Positions 1 to 10,468 are shown, counted from the stretch's first letter. The stretch is DNA of 64,000 bases from Actinobacteria bacterium 69-20 (GCA_001897425.1 MKSW01000013.1:100302-164301); one strand, 5' to 3'. Numbers and translations are program-made. Notes: generated by a model from the letters alone, not told the origin.

Positions 1-139
1 GCGGCCAGCACCTTGGCGCCGCGCGGGATCGGTGGGCGGGACGGTGGGCGCTGCATCGGTGGGCGCACGTCGCCGACGGCTCTCTTCGTTGCCCGATGAA
101 TCGCCATACCCACATGCTTGCCGGTCGGGGCGGCGGCGG

Positions 140-553
140 TCAGGGGCGAAGGTCCCCTCCAGGAGCGTCGAGGATGAGCGTGCGCAGCAGGTCACGAAGG
201 GTGATGACGCCGACCACGCCGAGCCCCTCGGTGATCGGAATGCAGCGGACTCGCTCGTCGATCATCAAGGCGACCAGAGCGGAGGCATCGGCTCCCGGGG
301 CGAGCGATTCGACGGGCGTCGTCATGACGTCGGCCGCGGTGCGCCCGCTGCGGTGGCCCGGCGTCGGCGACGTCATGCCCCAGCCCCGCAGTAGATCCGC
401 CTCGGACACGATGCCGACGAGGCGGCCGTCATCGTCGTCGACGACGGGGACCGAGGTGAAGCCCCGTTCCACCAGGACCCGGGCGACCTCGGGTATCGGC
501 GCCGTGGACGACACCGTCACAACGTTGCTGCTCATGATATTTCGGGCCTTCAT
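140..553 (-). CDS. Two-CBS-domain protein (Hrp1-like)
   Basis: This 137-residue protein consists almost entirely of two CBS motifs, at about residues 5-58 and 72-126, joined by a short linker. The first reads through TSVPVVDDDDGRLVGIVSEAD and the second through RCIPITEGLGVVGVITLRDL, both classic second-half CBS signatures. CBS pairs bind adenine nucleotides or related ligands. The mycobacterial stand-alone relative Hrp1 (Rv2626c) belongs to the DosR dormancy regulon, but its biochemical role is unsettled. The gene is the last of a leftward operon after phosphoketolase, 54 bp downstream of it, so co-transcription is inferred. There is no membrane or catalytic domain, so a regulatory or ligand-sensing role is the most that can be said. 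Confidence 0.9.
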   Translation of the reverse strand: MKARNIMSSNVVTVSSTAPIPEVARVLVERGFTSVPVVDDDDGRLVGIVSEADLLRGWGMTSPTPGHRSGRTAADVMTTPVESLAPGADASALVALMIDERVRCIPITEGLGVVGVITLRDLLRTLILDAPGGDLRP

Positions 554-607
554 CGCGCTCCCTCCGGAACGTCGTCATACACGGTGTCAAAGATCTACGG
601 GGCCGGA

Positions 608-2950
608 TCAGTGCGGCCAGGTCCATTCGCTGATCGCCGGGTCGTCGATGCCGTGTTCGCGTGTGTATGCGCGAGCGGCCAGCCGTGCGTCGGCCATCTT
701 CTGGCGGACGACCGCCGCGTCGGAACCGAGCGACGGGACGCGGTCGATGACGTCCATGACGAGGTGGAACCTGTCGAGGTCGTTGAGCATGACCATGTCG
801 AACGGAGTGGTGGTGGTCCCTTCCTCCTTGTAGCCGCGCACGTGGATGTTGCTGTGCCCGGCGCGCCGGTAGGTCAGCCGGTGGATCAAGGTCGGATAAC
901 CGTGGTAGGCGAAGATCACCGGCCGGTCGGTCGTGAAGAGCGCGTCGAACTCGCGGTCGGACATGCCGTGCGGATGCTCGGTGTCCGGCTGCAGGCGCAT
1001 CAGGTCGACGACGTTGATCACGCGGACCGCGAGGTCGGGGAATTCCCGTCGCAGCAGGTCGGCCGCGGCGAGTGCTTCCAGGGTCGGGATGTCGCCGGCG
1101 CAGGCGAGCACGACATCCGGATGATGCTCGGGGTGGTTGCTGGCCCAGTCCCAGATGCCGAGACCGCGAGTGCAATGTGCGATCGCCTCGTCGATCCCGA
1201 GGTACGTGAGGGCCGGCTGCTTGCCGGCGACGATGACGTTCACGCAGTCCGTGCTGCGCAGGCACTGGTCCGCGACCCAAAGCAGGGTGTTCGCGTCCGG
1301 CGGCAGGTAGACGCGGACGATCTCGGCCTTCTTGTTCACGACATGGTCGATGAAGCCGGGGTCCTGGTGCGAGAAGCCGTTGTGGTCCTGCCGCCAAACC
1401 AGCGAGCTGAGCAGGTAGTTCATCGACGCGATCGGGCGCCGCCACGGGATCTCGCGGGACGTCTTGAGCCACTTCGCGTGCTGATTGAGCATCGAGTCGA
1501 CGATGTGGATGAACGCCTCGTAACAGGTGAACAGCCCATGACGGCCGGTGAGCAGGTACCCCTCGAGCCAGCCCTGGCAGACATGCTCCGAGAGCACCTC
1601 CATGACGCGCCCCTGCGGCGCGAGATGGTCGTCGCCGTGACGGATCTCGGCCTGCCAGACGCGGTCGGTCACGTCGAGGACCGCGTCGAGCCGGTTTGAG
1701 GCGACCTCGTCCGGGCCGACGAGCCGGAACGACGTGGGGTTGCTGGCGACGACGTCGCGCAGCCAGTAGCCGAGCACCCGGGTCGCCTCGCTGAACGATG
1801 CCGCCGGAAGCGTGACATCCACCGCGTAGGAACGAAAGTCGGGAAGATCCAGGGCGCGCAGCAGCAGGCCACCGTTCGCATGCGGGTTCGCGCTCATCCG
1901 CCGCTCGCCGGTCGGTGGAAGCGCGGCAAGATCGGCCCGCAGGCTCCCGTCGGGGCCGAAGAGCTCATCCGGTCGATAGCTGCGCATCCAGTCCTCGAGC
2001 AACCGCAGGTGCACCGGGTTCTCCCGGACCCCGGCGAGCGGCACCTGGTGCGAGCGCCAGGTGCCTTCGACCGGAAGCCCGTCCACGGTGCGCGGCCCGG
2101 TCCACCCCTTCGGGGTGACGAGCACGATCGCCGGCCATGCCGGGCGCGGATCGCCAGAACCGGACCGGGCAAGCCGCTGGATGGTCGCGATGTCGTCGAG
2201 CGCATCGTCGAGCGCCACGGCCATGGCGCGGTGCATCACCGCCGGATCATCGCCCTCGACGACGATCGGGCGGTGACCGTATCCGCGGATCAGATCGAGG
2301 AGCTGGTCGCGGGGGATGCGGGCCAGCACCGTCGGATTCGCGATCTTCCAGCCGTTGAGGTGCAGGATCGGCAGCACGGCCCCGTCGGTGACGGGGCTCA
2401 AGAACTTGTTGGAATGCCAGCTCGTCGCGAGCGGGCCGGTCTCCGCCTCGCCGTCACCGACCACGCAGGCGACGACGAGTTCGGGGTTGTCCAGCGCCGC
2501 GCCGTAGGCGTGGGCGAGCGCGTACCCGAGTTCGCCGCCCTCGTGGATCGAGCCGGGCGTCTCGGGGGCCACATGGCTCGGAATACCGCCGGGAAAGGAG
2601 AACTGCCGGAACAGCCGCCGCAGGCCGTCGGTGTTGCGACCGATGTGCGGATAGACCTCGCTGTACGTGCCCTCCAGGTAGGCATTCGCCACCGCCGCCG
2701 GCCCACCGTGCCCGGGGCCGAACACGTAGATCATGTCCAGATCGCGCTCCCGGATCGCTCGGTTCAGGTGCGCGTAGACGAAGTTGAGCCCGGGGGTGGT
2801 GCCCCAATGCCCAAGCAGCCGCGGCTTGACATCGTGCACGTCCAGCGGCTTGCTGAGCAGCGGGTTGTCCTTGAGATAGATCTGGCCGACGGACAGATAG
2901 TTCGCAGCCCGCCAGTAGGCGTCGATGAGATCCAGTTCGCGATCGTTCAT
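608..2950 (-). CDS. xfp: Xylulose-5-P/fructose-6-P phosphoketolase
   Basis: Thiamine-diphosphate enzyme that phosphorolytically cleaves xylulose 5-phosphate and/or fructose 6-phosphate to acetyl phosphate plus glyceraldehyde 3-phosphate or erythrose 4-phosphate. The 780 residues match the usual family length. Family landmarks visible are [20 protein letters not shown] near the N-terminus, GPGHGGPA, and the ThDP/metal motif [19 protein letters not shown] around residues 175-195. The C-terminal half carries the [10 protein letters not shown] and [14 protein letters not shown] segments typical of phosphoketolases. The gene starts 17 bp after the P-type ATPase stop, which indicates an operon. No acetate kinase or phosphotransacetylase lies beside it, so the fate of acetyl phosphate is not shown here. 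Cytosolic; a fermentative or low-oxygen role is inferred from context. Confidence 0.96.
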   Translation of the reverse strand: MNDRELDLIDAYWRAANYLSVGQIYLKDNPLLSKPLDVHDVKPRLLGHWGTTPGLNFVYAHLNRAIRERDLDMIYVFGPGHGGPAAVANAYLEGTYSEVYPHIGRNTDGLRRLFRQFSFPGGIPSHVAPETPGSIHEGGELGYALAHAYGAALDNPELVVACVVGDGEAETGPLATSWHSNKFLSPVTDGAVLPILHLNGWKIANPTVLARIPRDQLLDLIRGYGHRPIVVEGDDPAVMHRAMAVALDDALDDIATIQRLARSGSGDPRPAWPAIVLVTPKGWTGPRTVDGLPVEGTWRSHQVPLAGVRENPVHLRLLEDWMRSYRPDELFGPDGSLRADLAALPPTGERRMSANPHANGGLLLRALDLPDFRSYAVDVTLPAASFSEATRVLGYWLRDVVASNPTSFRLVGPDEVASNRLDAVLDVTDRVWQAEIRHGDDHLAPQGRVMEVLSEHVCQGWLEGYLLTGRHGLFTCYEAFIHIVDSMLNQHAKWLKTSREIPWRRPIASMNYLLSSLVWRQDHNGFSHQDPGFIDHVVNKKAEIVRVYLPPDANTLLWVADQCLRSTDCVNVIVAGKQPALTYLGIDEAIAHCTRGLGIWDWASNHPEHHPDVVLACAGDIPTLEALAAADLLRREFPDLAVRVINVVDLMRLQPDTEHPHGMSDREFDALFTTDRPVIFAYHGYPTLIHRLTYRRAGHSNIHVRGYKEEGTTTTPFDMVMLNDLDRFHLVMDVIDRVPSLGSDAAVVRQKMADARLAARAYTREHGIDDPAISEWTWPH

Positions 2951-2966
2951 GTCTTCGGGCCTTTCG

Positions 2967-5738
2967 TCATGGCGTCCGGGCGGTGAGTTCCCGTTCCGTG
3001 CGGGGCTCGGTTATGGCGCGTGTCACTGCGCGTCGCAGGAATCGGTGCAGTTCGTCCGCGCCCCACACGATCACCGAGCACACCGGCAGCAGCGCGATCG
3101 CCCATACCGGCGGCGGCGCCGTGCCGAAGATCGGCTGCAGGACCGGTAGATAGATCAGGATAGCGGCGAACGCGATCTCGCCGCCGATGGCGGCGAGCAG
3201 CAGCCGGTTGCTGAGGACACCGATCGATCGGAGCGACGCCCGCTCCGTGCGGGCGGCGAAGGCCGTGCCGATCTGGCAGGCGACGATCGTGGCGAAGGTG
3301 ATCGTGGTGGCCTGCCGGTACACCTCGTGCAGCGCGCTTCCGGGGCCGACCGGAGCCCCGGGATACCAGCCGGCGTGCAGCAGCACGGCCAGATACAGCG
3401 TCATGGTCAGGGCAGCGGAGATCATGCCCATCAGCAGCCACGCCCGCCCTAGCAACCCTGCCGTGATCAGGCGCTCCTTGCGCGGGCGCGGGCCGCGATC
3501 CATCAGGTCCGGTTCCGCGTGCTCGCGCCCCAGGGCCTGCGCGGGCAGGGTGTCGGTGCCGAGGTCGATGGCGAGGATCTGCAGCACGCCGATCGGGATC
3601 GGCACCGCACCGGCGGTGAGCACGAACACGGCGAACGGAACGGCCTCCGGGATGGCGTGGGTGAAGATGTACAACACGAACTTGCGCAGGTTGGCGTACG
3701 CGCGGCGCCCCTCTCGGACGGCCGTCACGATGGTCGCGAAGTTGTCGTCGGTGAGCACCATGGTCGCGGCCTCCCGCGCCACGTCGGTGCCGGACAGGCC
3801 CATGGCCACACCGATATCGGCCTGATGCAACGCCGGTGCGTCGTTCACCCCGTCGCCCGTCATCGCCACCACGTGACCCTCATGCTGCAAAGCCTCGGCG
3901 ATCCGCAGCTTGTTCTCCGGGGTGGCGCGGGCAAAGACGATCTCGTCGGGCCCGGCGAGCAGCCGGTCGAGGGCATCGTCGCTCATGGCGTCGAGTTCCG
4001 GCCCGGTGATGGCCCGAGCGGTGCCGATGCCGACCTGACGCGCGATCTCGGTGGCCGTGCGAGCATGGTCTCCGGTCACCACGTGAATCCGGATACCGGC
4101 CCGGTGACAATCGGCGACCGCGTCCGCGACCTCCGGACGCGGTGGGTCGAGCAAGGCGACCAGACCCAGCAGGCAAAGCTCGCGCTCGGATGCGGCGGCG
4201 TCCGTTGGCGTGCTGGTCGCCGGCCGCGACGCCAACGCGAGCACCCGCAGACCGCGTGCGGCGAAACCCTCGACGGCACCGGTGATGTCATGCTCCGCAG
4301 CCTGAGTGAGCGGGTGCGGTGCGCCGCCGCAAAGCCAGCCCGTGCAGAGCGGCAGCACGGCCTCCGGCGCACCCTTGACCTGGACGCGCGGTCCGGCGCC
4401 ACGATCGGTGACCACGCTCATCCGTCTGCGCCGCGGATCGAACGGGAACGCTACGAGCGGCGTCTCGGCGGTAACGCCGAGGCCTTCGGCACAGTCCCGC
4501 AGCGCGCGTTCCATGGGGTCGGCTGTGAGCGGGTCGCCGCAATCCGCCATCACCTCGGCCAGGCCCCGAAGATCCGGTTCGCCGCGCCGTGGCTCGCGCG
4601 TCCGGCCGGCGGACCACAGCTCGACCACCTGCATCCGGTTCTGCGTGAGGGTGCCGGTCTTGTCCGTGCAGATCACCGTCGTCGATCCCAGCGTCTCGAC
4701 CGCGGAGAGTCGTTTGACCAGCGCGCCCGCCCGGGCGAGCTTCCGCACGCCGACGGCGAGAGCGAGGGTGATGGTGGGCAGCAGGCCCTCGGGAACGTTC
4801 GCCACCAGCAGGCCGATAGCGAAGATGACGGCGTTCGCGAGGGTCAGCCCGGCGAGCAAGCCGAGCGGCAGGAACAGCACCCCCATGGCCACCGCGACGG
4901 CGGCGATCACCCAGGCACCGAGACGCACCTGGCGTTCCAACGGGCTCTCCCGATCGTGCCGCCGTTGTGAGAGCGCCGCGATGCGGCCCAACTCCGTGTG
5001 CGCTCCGGTCGCGAAGACGACAGCGGGCGCCCGGCCACTCGTGCAACTCGTTCCCGAGAAGACGGCGTCCGGCGCGTCGATCAGCCGGTCCGCGGTGTCC
5101 GGCTCGCGCGCGGACCGGGTGACGGGGACGGACTCCCCGGTCAACGCCGACAGGTCCACCTCCAGCGACCCGTCGATGAGCCGCGCGTCCGCGCTGATCC
5201 GGTCCCCCTCGTCGATCAGCAGCACGTCGCCGGGCACCACCCGATCCGCGGCCACGAGGAGGGCTGCGCCGGAACGGATCACGCGTGCCTGCGGCGGGAG
5301 ATACCTGGCCAGCGCCTGCACGGCCCGCGCGGCCTGCGTCTCCTGGGCGAACGCGACCACGGCGTTGATCGCGATGACGGCCAAGATCGCCCAGCACACG
5401 GTGGGCGTGCCGGACACCAGCGCCAGCACCGCCGCGGCGAACAGCAACAGCGCCAACGGGTGAGTGATCTGCCGGGCCAACGCACGCGGCCAGGTGGCCC
5501 GATGCGTCTGCGGTAGGACGTTCGGGCCGTAGATCGCCAGCCGCCGTTCGGCCTCTCGCAACTCCAGCCCGGCGGCCGACGTGCGAAGGTTGCGCAGCAG
5601 CATGTCGAGCGGTTCGCGGGTCGGCTTCTCGGCAGCATCCATGGGCCGGCCCTCGGGCTCGTCCGGAGGTTCGTGAACGGGCTTGTGAGCGGGTCCGTGA
5701 ATCGGTCCCAGGGGCATCGCCGTACCCACGCCGGACAT
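2967..5738 (-). CDS. Cation-transporting P-type ATPase (CtpF-like)
   Basis: A 923-residue P2-like ATPase. Visible motifs, in order: cation-ATPase N-terminal domain (about 40-110), actuator [13 protein letters not shown], the membrane motif [18 protein letters not shown], the phosphorylation site [10 protein letters not shown] with D359, the hinge [12 protein letters not shown], and a C-terminal cation-ATPase membrane bundle. The PEGL motif points to Ca2+, Na+/K+ or Mg2+-type pumps rather than heavy-metal P1B pumps. In M. tuberculosis the related CtpF is DosR-regulated. An AGGGAGGGGG ribosome-binding site precedes the ATG. The first 30 residues contain a degenerate tetrapeptide repeat ([16 protein letters not shown]) from 12-bp DNA repeats, which is unusual. 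Ion specificity cannot be read from sequence alone. Confidence 0.93.
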   Translation of the reverse strand: MSGVGTAMPLGPIHGPAHKPVHEPPDEPEGRPMDAAEKPTREPLDMLLRNLRTSAAGLELREAERRLAIYGPNVLPQTHRATWPRALARQITHPLALLLFAAAVLALVSGTPTVCWAILAVIAINAVVAFAQETQAARAVQALARYLPPQARVIRSGAALLVAADRVVPGDVLLIDEGDRISADARLIDGSLEVDLSALTGESVPVTRSAREPDTADRLIDAPDAVFSGTSCTSGRAPAVVFATGAHTELGRIAALSQRRHDRESPLERQVRLGAWVIAAVAVAMGVLFLPLGLLAGLTLANAVIFAIGLLVANVPEGLLPTITLALAVGVRKLARAGALVKRLSAVETLGSTTVICTDKTGTLTQNRMQVVELWSAGRTREPRRGEPDLRGLAEVMADCGDPLTADPMERALRDCAEGLGVTAETPLVAFPFDPRRRRMSVVTDRGAGPRVQVKGAPEAVLPLCTGWLCGGAPHPLTQAAEHDITGAVEGFAARGLRVLALASRPATSTPTDAAASERELCLLGLVALLDPPRPEVADAVADCHRAGIRIHVVTGDHARTATEIARQVGIGTARAITGPELDAMSDDALDRLLAGPDEIVFARATPENKLRIAEALQHEGHVVAMTGDGVNDAPALHQADIGVAMGLSGTDVAREAATMVLTDDNFATIVTAVREGRRAYANLRKFVLYIFTHAIPEAVPFAVFVLTAGAVPIPIGVLQILAIDLGTDTLPAQALGREHAEPDLMDRGPRPRKERLITAGLLGRAWLLMGMISAALTMTLYLAVLLHAGWYPGAPVGPGSALHEVYRQATTITFATIVACQIGTAFAARTERASLRSIGVLSNRLLLAAIGGEIAFAAILIYLPVLQPIFGTAPPPVWAIALLPVCSVIVWGADELHRFLRRAVTRAITEPRTERELTARTP

Positions 5739-5787
5739 CGCCCCCTCCCTGCGTCAGCCAGGTGCCCCAGGCGCCCCAGGTGCGGCC

Positions 5788-6912
5788 TCAGCCGGCCACC
5801 GGGAGGACAGTCAGGGATCGTCCCGCCAGGGACCGGGCCTTCGCCTCCAGCTTCCGAGCCAGTGAGAGGAACGCCTGCCCCGCAACGGATTCGGGCGCCG
5901 AGAGCACGATGGGCACGCCCGCATCGCCCGCTTGGCACAATTCCGGGCTCAGCGGTACATCGCCCAGGAAGGGAACCGGGCTACCCGTGAGGCGGCCCAG
6001 CGAGTGCGCCACGGCCGCGCCTCCCCCGGTGCCGAACACGTTGATCCTGGTCCCGTCGGGCAGCGTCATCGCAGTCATGTTCTCGATCACACCCGCCACG
6101 CGCTGGTGGGTTTGGCCGGCCATGGATCCCGCCCGCTCCGCCACCTCGGCGGCGGCGAGCTGGGGCGTCGTGACCACCAGCAGCTCGGCGGAGGGGATGA
6201 GTTGGGCGGTCGATAGGGCCATGTCGCCGGTACCCGGCGGCAGATCGAGCAACAAGACGTCCAGATCGTCCCAATACACATCCGAAACGAACTGCTGCAA
6301 GGCGCGGTGCAGCATCGGGCCGCGCCACACGATGGCCGCGTTTCCCGCGACGAACATGCCCGCGCTGATCACCTTCACGCCGTGTGCCATCGGCGGAATC
6401 AGCATGCCGTCGATCTGGGTGGGCCTGGAGTCGACACCCATCATCCGGGGGATCGAGAACCCGTAGATGTCCGCGTCGATGATGCCGACGCGCATGCCGC
6501 CGCTCGCCAGCGCCGCCGCGAGATTGACTGTGACGGTGGATTTCCCGACGCCGCCCTTGCCGGAGGCGACCGCGTAGACGCGCGTCGCCGGCCCGATCTG
6601 TGACGCCGCGGTTCGCTGCGCCGTGCCGGGCTGCAACCGCGACCGCAGCGCCGACCGCTCGGCATCCGTCATGACGTCCATGGTGAGGCGCACATCGGTC
6701 ACGCCCGGCACGGCGCGGACCGCGGCGCGGACGTCGTCCGTGATCCGTTCGCGAAGTGGGCATCCCGAGATCGTCAGCAGCACGGTGACGTCGACAATGC
6801 CATCCTGTACCGACACCGACCGAACCATTCCGAGATCCGTTATCGGCCTGCCGATCTCGGGATCCAGCACGGTGCGGAGCGCGTCACGAATCCGGTCAAC
6901 GGTTGCGTCCAT
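5788..6912 (-). CDS. mrp: Mrp/NBP35-family Fe-S cluster carrier ATPase
   Basis: A 374-residue P-loop protein with an N-terminal DUF59/MIP18-like domain (about 5-85, including DPEIGRPITDLGMV) and a ParA-like MinD/Mrp ATPase domain whose Walker A is ASGKGGVGKSTVTVNLA. It ends with the conserved PVPFLGDVPLSPELCQAGDAG segment. Mrp proteins bind and transfer [4Fe-4S] clusters. The usual CxxC cluster-binding pair of many Mrp proteins is not obvious here, so cluster binding should not be assumed. The start was placed at the ATG at 6910-6912, preceded by AGGGAG; longer upstream reading has no family support. The gene diverges from the iron-sulfur molybdoenzyme operon, whose many clusters make a maturation link plausible but unproven. 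Confidence 0.92.
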   Translation of the reverse strand: MDATVDRIRDALRTVLDPEIGRPITDLGMVRSVSVQDGIVDVTVLLTISGCPLRERITDDVRAAVRAVPGVTDVRLTMDVMTDAERSALRSRLQPGTAQRTAASQIGPATRVYAVASGKGGVGKSTVTVNLAAALASGGMRVGIIDADIYGFSIPRMMGVDSRPTQIDGMLIPPMAHGVKVISAGMFVAGNAAIVWRGPMLHRALQQFVSDVYWDDLDVLLLDLPPGTGDMALSTAQLIPSAELLVVTTPQLAAAEVAERAGSMAGQTHQRVAGVIENMTAMTLPDGTRINVFGTGGGAAVAHSLGRLTGSPVPFLGDVPLSPELCQAGDAGVPIVLSAPESVAGQAFLSLARKLEAKARSLAGRSLTVLPVAG

Positions 6913-7003
6913 AGCTACTCCCTGCGTTCGACGGGCGCCCACGCGCCTGGAGCGGCGAACGGACGGCCATGACGCCAGCGTGCGCTTCCCCACGCGCGCC
7001 GGA

Positions 7004-7045
7004 TACGGGTCGAAAGTCACCGGAGGTCGGGTCGTCCGGCCCTGA
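7004..7045. promoter_or_regulatory. Two adjacent DosR-like palindromic boxes
   Basis: The 199-bp divergent region between mrp and the molybdoenzyme gene contains tacgggtcgaaagtcaccgg (7004-7023), matching 14 of 20 positions of the mycobacterial DosR consensus TTSGGGACTWWAGTCCCSAA. A weaker second copy, gtcgggtcgtccggccctga (7026-7045), matches 12 of 20. Their centres are 22 bp apart, about two helical turns, as in many natural DosR target promoters. The matches were scored by eye. No DosR gene lies in the window, so binding is an inference supported mainly by the dormancy-type gene content on both sides. Confidence 0.4.
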
Positions 7046-7111
7046 CTCGGCCGGCAAAGGCGGGCGTGCAATTTATCCGGTAGCCCGGTGGCTCGAGACA
7101 AGGTGGCAACC

Positions 7112-9613
7112 ATGGACGTTTCGCGGCGCTCCTTCCTCGGTGCTAGCGCCACAGTGGTCGGGGGCCTGGTACTGGCCGACCGGATGCGCTTCCTACAACC
7201 GCTGTCGTCCCCACCGAAAGCCCCACGAGTAGGCCCACGCCCGGCGGCGGCCACCGGCGAGGCGGTCTTCCGCACCGGCCATTCGAACAACTGTGACGGC
7301 GCGTGCGGGCACCTGATCCACGTCGTCGACGGCCGGGTCACGATGATCGGGCCGGCGAATTGGGACCCGACCACGATCGGCGGCGCGCCGACCCCGACCT
7401 TCCATCCACGCATCTGTGCACGCGGCACCGCGCAGATCTCCAACACCTACAGCCCGGATCGGATCAAGTACCCCTACAAGCGCGTCGGCGAGCGCGGCTC
7501 CGGGAAATGGGAACGCATCAGTTGGGAGGAAGCCACCACCCTGATCGCGGAGAAGTTCACCGAGATCCAAAGGAAGTACGGTAAGCCGTCCGTGTGGATC
7601 GCCCCCTATACGGGCTCGCTCTCCCTGATCGAGGGCGTCGTCGGCGCGGGATACCGATTCGCGAGTGTCACCGGCGCGTCGGCCGGCGATTCCCAGGGCG
7701 ACAACGAGGGCGACTCCGCGACCCCGGCCGGATGGAACTACGTGCTGGTCGATCCGGAGGACCCGGCGAACGGCGGGGGATTCTTCGCCGGCCATGAGGC
7801 GACGGATTTTATGTCCGCGAAGGCGATCGTGTTCTGGGCCAACAACATCGCCGAGACCTCGATCCCCGATTGGCGGATCATGTGCGACGCCCGCGACCGG
7901 AACGGCACACAGCTGATCTCGGTGGACCCGCGATTCACGCCGACCTCCGCCGGCTGCGATACCTGGCTGCCGATCCGTCCCGGCGCGGACGCCGCCCTCA
8001 TCGACGGGATCATCAATTACGTCATCACCAACAAACTGTATGACGCCGACTACATCTCGAAATACACCGTCGGCCCGTATCTGGTCGATCCGTCGACCAA
8101 GAAATGGCTCCAGGCCGACGCGGTGATTTCGGGCGCCAAGAAGGACTATGTGGTCTTCGACGAGGCAGGCGGCACGATCAAGGCCGCCAGCGACCCGACC
8201 CTGCAGCGGCCGGCCCTGTTCGGCACGCACCCCGTGGCCGGAATCCAGGCCTACACCGCGATGCAGGCCCTGGCGGATATGGCGGCGAAATACACGCCGG
8301 AGTACACGGAGAAGCTGACGGATGTTCCCGCGGCGAAGATCGTGGATCTCGCCAAGACCTGGGGCACCGTGAAACCGGTAGCCGTGCGCGTCGGCTTCGC
8401 GCTGTCGCATTGGTATCACGGCGATCTCAACATGCAGGCCCTGCTCACGCTGCAGGCCATCACCGGGAACATCGGCGTGCACGGCGGCGGCGTCACCACC
8501 TTCGCCGGCGGCCTGACGACCACCGCGTTCGATCTCGGCCACTGGTGGAACCCCACCGGCAAGCCGTACACCGTGCTCGAACCGATGAACTTCTGCGATG
8601 CAGCGATGAAGAACGATCCCTACCCGGTGCGCGCCGCCTGGTTCATGATCGACAACTTCGCCCAGCAGATGTCGGACCGCAACCGCGTGATCGATGCCAT
8701 GAAATCGCTGGACTTCTGCGTGGTCTCCGATTACGTTCTCTCGGCCACCGCGGATCTCGCCGACGTCGTGCTGCCCGCCTGCACCTATCTCGAGAAGACG
8801 GATCTGCTCTCGTCGAACAACTTCTATCTGCAATACATGCCAAAGGTCATCGATCCGCTGTTCGAATCGAAATCCGACCTGGACGCGATCCGGATGGTGG
8901 CCCAGAAGATGGGCGTCGGGCAGTACTTCGACAAGACGCCCGACGAATACCTCCGGGAGCTCTTGCACATCGGTGACCCGGAGGCCGACCCCACCGTCCG
9001 CGGCCTGACGTGGGAGCGGTTGACCAAGGGCGCGGTGCATCTGAACACCGACCCGACGCCCTTCGTGCCGTTCTTCGACAAGAAGTTCCCCACGAAGAGC
9101 GGCAAGGTCGAGTTCTACGTCGAGATGCTGGTCCCGTTCCGCCAGGAGCTGTGCGAGCACCAGGAACCGATCGAGGCATCCCCGACGAACCCGCTGTTCT
9201 CGAAGTATCCGCTGGTGTTCCTGTCCACCCACACACGCTTCCGAACACATTCACAATATGTGAACCTGCCGTGGCTCAAGGAGATCAACAACGGCGGGCA
9301 GGGCTTCCTCGAGATCAATCCGAAAGATGCGAAAGCCCGCGGAATCGCGGATGGGGACACCGTTCGCGTCTTCAACGGGCGCGGCGAGATGAAGGTTTAC
9401 GCACGACTCACCGAGGCCATCAAGCCGGGAGTCACGAACTGCTATCAGGGCGGTTGGGACACGATCAACGTGAAGCATTATCTCGCGGGACATCCCAATA
9501 ATCTGACGCACCAGATCGCGAATCCGGCGCAGGCGGTGATTCCGAACTTCCCGTCGAACGCCGCCTACTACGACTGCCTCGTCCAAGTCGAACGAATTCC
9601 GACCGGCGCTTAG
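7112..9613 (+). CDS. Tat-exported molybdopterin oxidoreductase, catalytic subunit
   Basis: An 833-residue DMSO-reductase-superfamily enzyme predicted to hold a bis-MGD molybdenum cofactor and one [4Fe-4S] cluster. It opens with a twin-arginine signal (SRRSFLGASATVVGGLVLA), so it is exported folded. The Fe-S motif is H57-x3-C61-x3-C65 ... C102. A histidine as first ligand is the pattern of the NarG-like type II group, not of DmsA or PhsA, and the acidic stretch GDNEGDSATP (D197/D201) sits where type II enzymes place their Asp Mo ligand. The C-terminal MopB domain includes FLSTHTRFRTHSQYVNLPWL. The start was set at the ATG at 7112, behind AAGGTGG and directly at the signal peptide, rather than the GTG at 7088. 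It heads a five-gene operon. The substrate (nitrate, chlorate, selenate, sulfur or organic oxides) cannot be decided. Confidence 0.92.
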   Translation: MDVSRRSFLGASATVVGGLVLADRMRFLQPLSSPPKAPRVGPRPAAATGEAVFRTGHSNNCDGACGHLIHVVDGRVTMIGPANWDPTTIGGAPTPTFHPRICARGTAQISNTYSPDRIKYPYKRVGERGSGKWERISWEEATTLIAEKFTEIQRKYGKPSVWIAPYTGSLSLIEGVVGAGYRFASVTGASAGDSQGDNEGDSATPAGWNYVLVDPEDPANGGGFFAGHEATDFMSAKAIVFWANNIAETSIPDWRIMCDARDRNGTQLISVDPRFTPTSAGCDTWLPIRPGADAALIDGIINYVITNKLYDADYISKYTVGPYLVDPSTKKWLQADAVISGAKKDYVVFDEAGGTIKAASDPTLQRPALFGTHPVAGIQAYTAMQALADMAAKYTPEYTEKLTDVPAAKIVDLAKTWGTVKPVAVRVGFALSHWYHGDLNMQALLTLQAITGNIGVHGGGVTTFAGGLTTTAFDLGHWWNPTGKPYTVLEPMNFCDAAMKNDPYPVRAAWFMIDNFAQQMSDRNRVIDAMKSLDFCVVSDYVLSATADLADVVLPACTYLEKTDLLSSNNFYLQYMPKVIDPLFESKSDLDAIRMVAQKMGVGQYFDKTPDEYLRELLHIGDPEADPTVRGLTWERLTKGAVHLNTDPTPFVPFFDKKFPTKSGKVEFYVEMLVPFRQELCEHQEPIEASPTNPLFSKYPLVFLSTHTRFRTHSQYVNLPWLKEINNGGQGFLEINPKDAKARGIADGDTVRVFNGRGEMKVYARLTEAIKPGVTNCYQGGWDTINVKHYLAGHPNNLTHQIANPAQAVIPNFPSNAAYYDCLVQVERIPTGA

Positions 9614-9627
9614 GAGGTCCGACAATC

Positions 9628-10389
9628 ATGGACACCCGCAACACGAACACACCATCGGGTTCCACATCCGCACCCCAGGGCGCCCCCCACCACGTGATGG
9701 TGATCGACCCCAATCGGTGCGTCGGCTGCTGGACCTGCGCGGTCGCGTGCAAGGAGATCAACAACGAGCCGCTCGGATTCTGGTGGAACCGGATCCTCAC
9801 CACCGGGCCGAACCAGTCGACCGCGTCCGCGCCCCCGGCCAGCGACAACATCGACGTGCCGCGGGGCGTCTACCCCGACGTCGAGATGGCCTACCTGCCG
9901 GTCGCCTGCCAGCACTGCAACGATGCGCCGTGCGTCAAGGTCTGCCCGGTGGGTGCCACCTTCCGGCGTGACGACGGGACGATCCTGGTCGACTACGAGC
10001 GCTGCATCGGCTGCCGCTACTGCATGGCCGCCTGCCCCTACGGCGTCCGCATCTTCAACTGGGGCGACACCGAGTACGCGCCGGGCGGGGTCGTGGGCTA
10101 CGGCCAGGACTATCGGAGCGACGGCCGCCTGGTCTTCACGCCGGAGCGACCCGTCGGCGTCGTGGAGAAGTGCACGTTCTGCGTGGAGCGGATCGACGTC
10201 GGCGAGCAGCCATTCTGCTGCGAAGCATGCCCGGTGGGCGCCCGCGTCTTCGGGGATCTGAACGACCCGGAGAGCGAGGTCAGCCAGCTGGTGAACGCGG
10301 GTGGCGCCGAACAATTGCACCCGGAATTAGGTACGGATCCGAATGTGTATTACGTGCCGATCCGGAAGCGGCCCGTCGTTCAGGGCTGA
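9628..10389 (+). CDS. Four-cluster ferredoxin subunit (DmsB/PhsB/NrfC-like)
   Basis: The 253-residue electron-transfer subunit of the molybdoenzyme complex. Four Cys groups for four [4Fe-4S] clusters are visible: CVGCWTCAVACKE, CQHCNDAPCVKVCPVGA, CIGCRYCMAACPYG, and the split CTFC...CCEACPVGAR. The long loops between groups are the layout of DmsB/PhsB/NarH-type subunits that pass electrons between a membrane quinol site and the Mo subunit. It has no signal peptide and probably travels with the Tat-exported partner. A strong AGGAGGT site overlaps the end of the catalytic gene 14 bp upstream, so the two are translated together. The 79-bp gap to the next gene contains tandem repeats. Confidence 0.94.
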   Translation: MDTRNTNTPSGSTSAPQGAPHHVMVIDPNRCVGCWTCAVACKEINNEPLGFWWNRILTTGPNQSTASAPPASDNIDVPRGVYPDVEMAYLPVACQHCNDAPCVKVCPVGATFRRDDGTILVDYERCIGCRYCMAACPYGVRIFNWGDTEYAPGGVVGYGQDYRSDGRLVFTPERPVGVVEKCTFCVERIDVGEQPFCCEACPVGARVFGDLNDPESEVSQLVNAGGAEQLHPELGTDPNVYYVPIRKRPVVQG

Positions 10390-10460
10390 TCCACAGCGCT
10401 GATCGAAAAAAGGGCTGATCCGCAGCGCTGATCAAAAAAGGGCTGTCCACAGCTGATAGG
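10382..10460 (+). repeat. 28-29 bp direct repeat, about 2.7 copies
   Basis: Copies begin at 10382, 10411 and 10439. Each starts agggctgatccacagcgctg and the first two end in a run of A (gatcgaaaaa / gatcaaaaaa); the third is shortened and lacks the A run. The first copy covers the ferredoxin stop codon and the last leads into the ribosome-binding site of the nrfD-like gene. The repeat therefore occupies the whole intergenic spacer inside an operon. Confidence 0.85.
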
Positions 10461-10468
10461 AGCACACA

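Noticed and set aside
584..1699. Long plus-strand open frame opposite the phosphoketolase gene
   Set aside because: It mirrors the codon structure of a clear phosphoketolase on the other strand. It has no family motif and no ribosome-binding site.
7193..9250. 685-codon open frame on the minus strand opposite the molybdoenzyme gene
   Set aside because: The plus strand encodes a full Tat-exported enzyme with all cofactor motifs. The antisense frame is rich in Arg/Asp/Val without domain structure.
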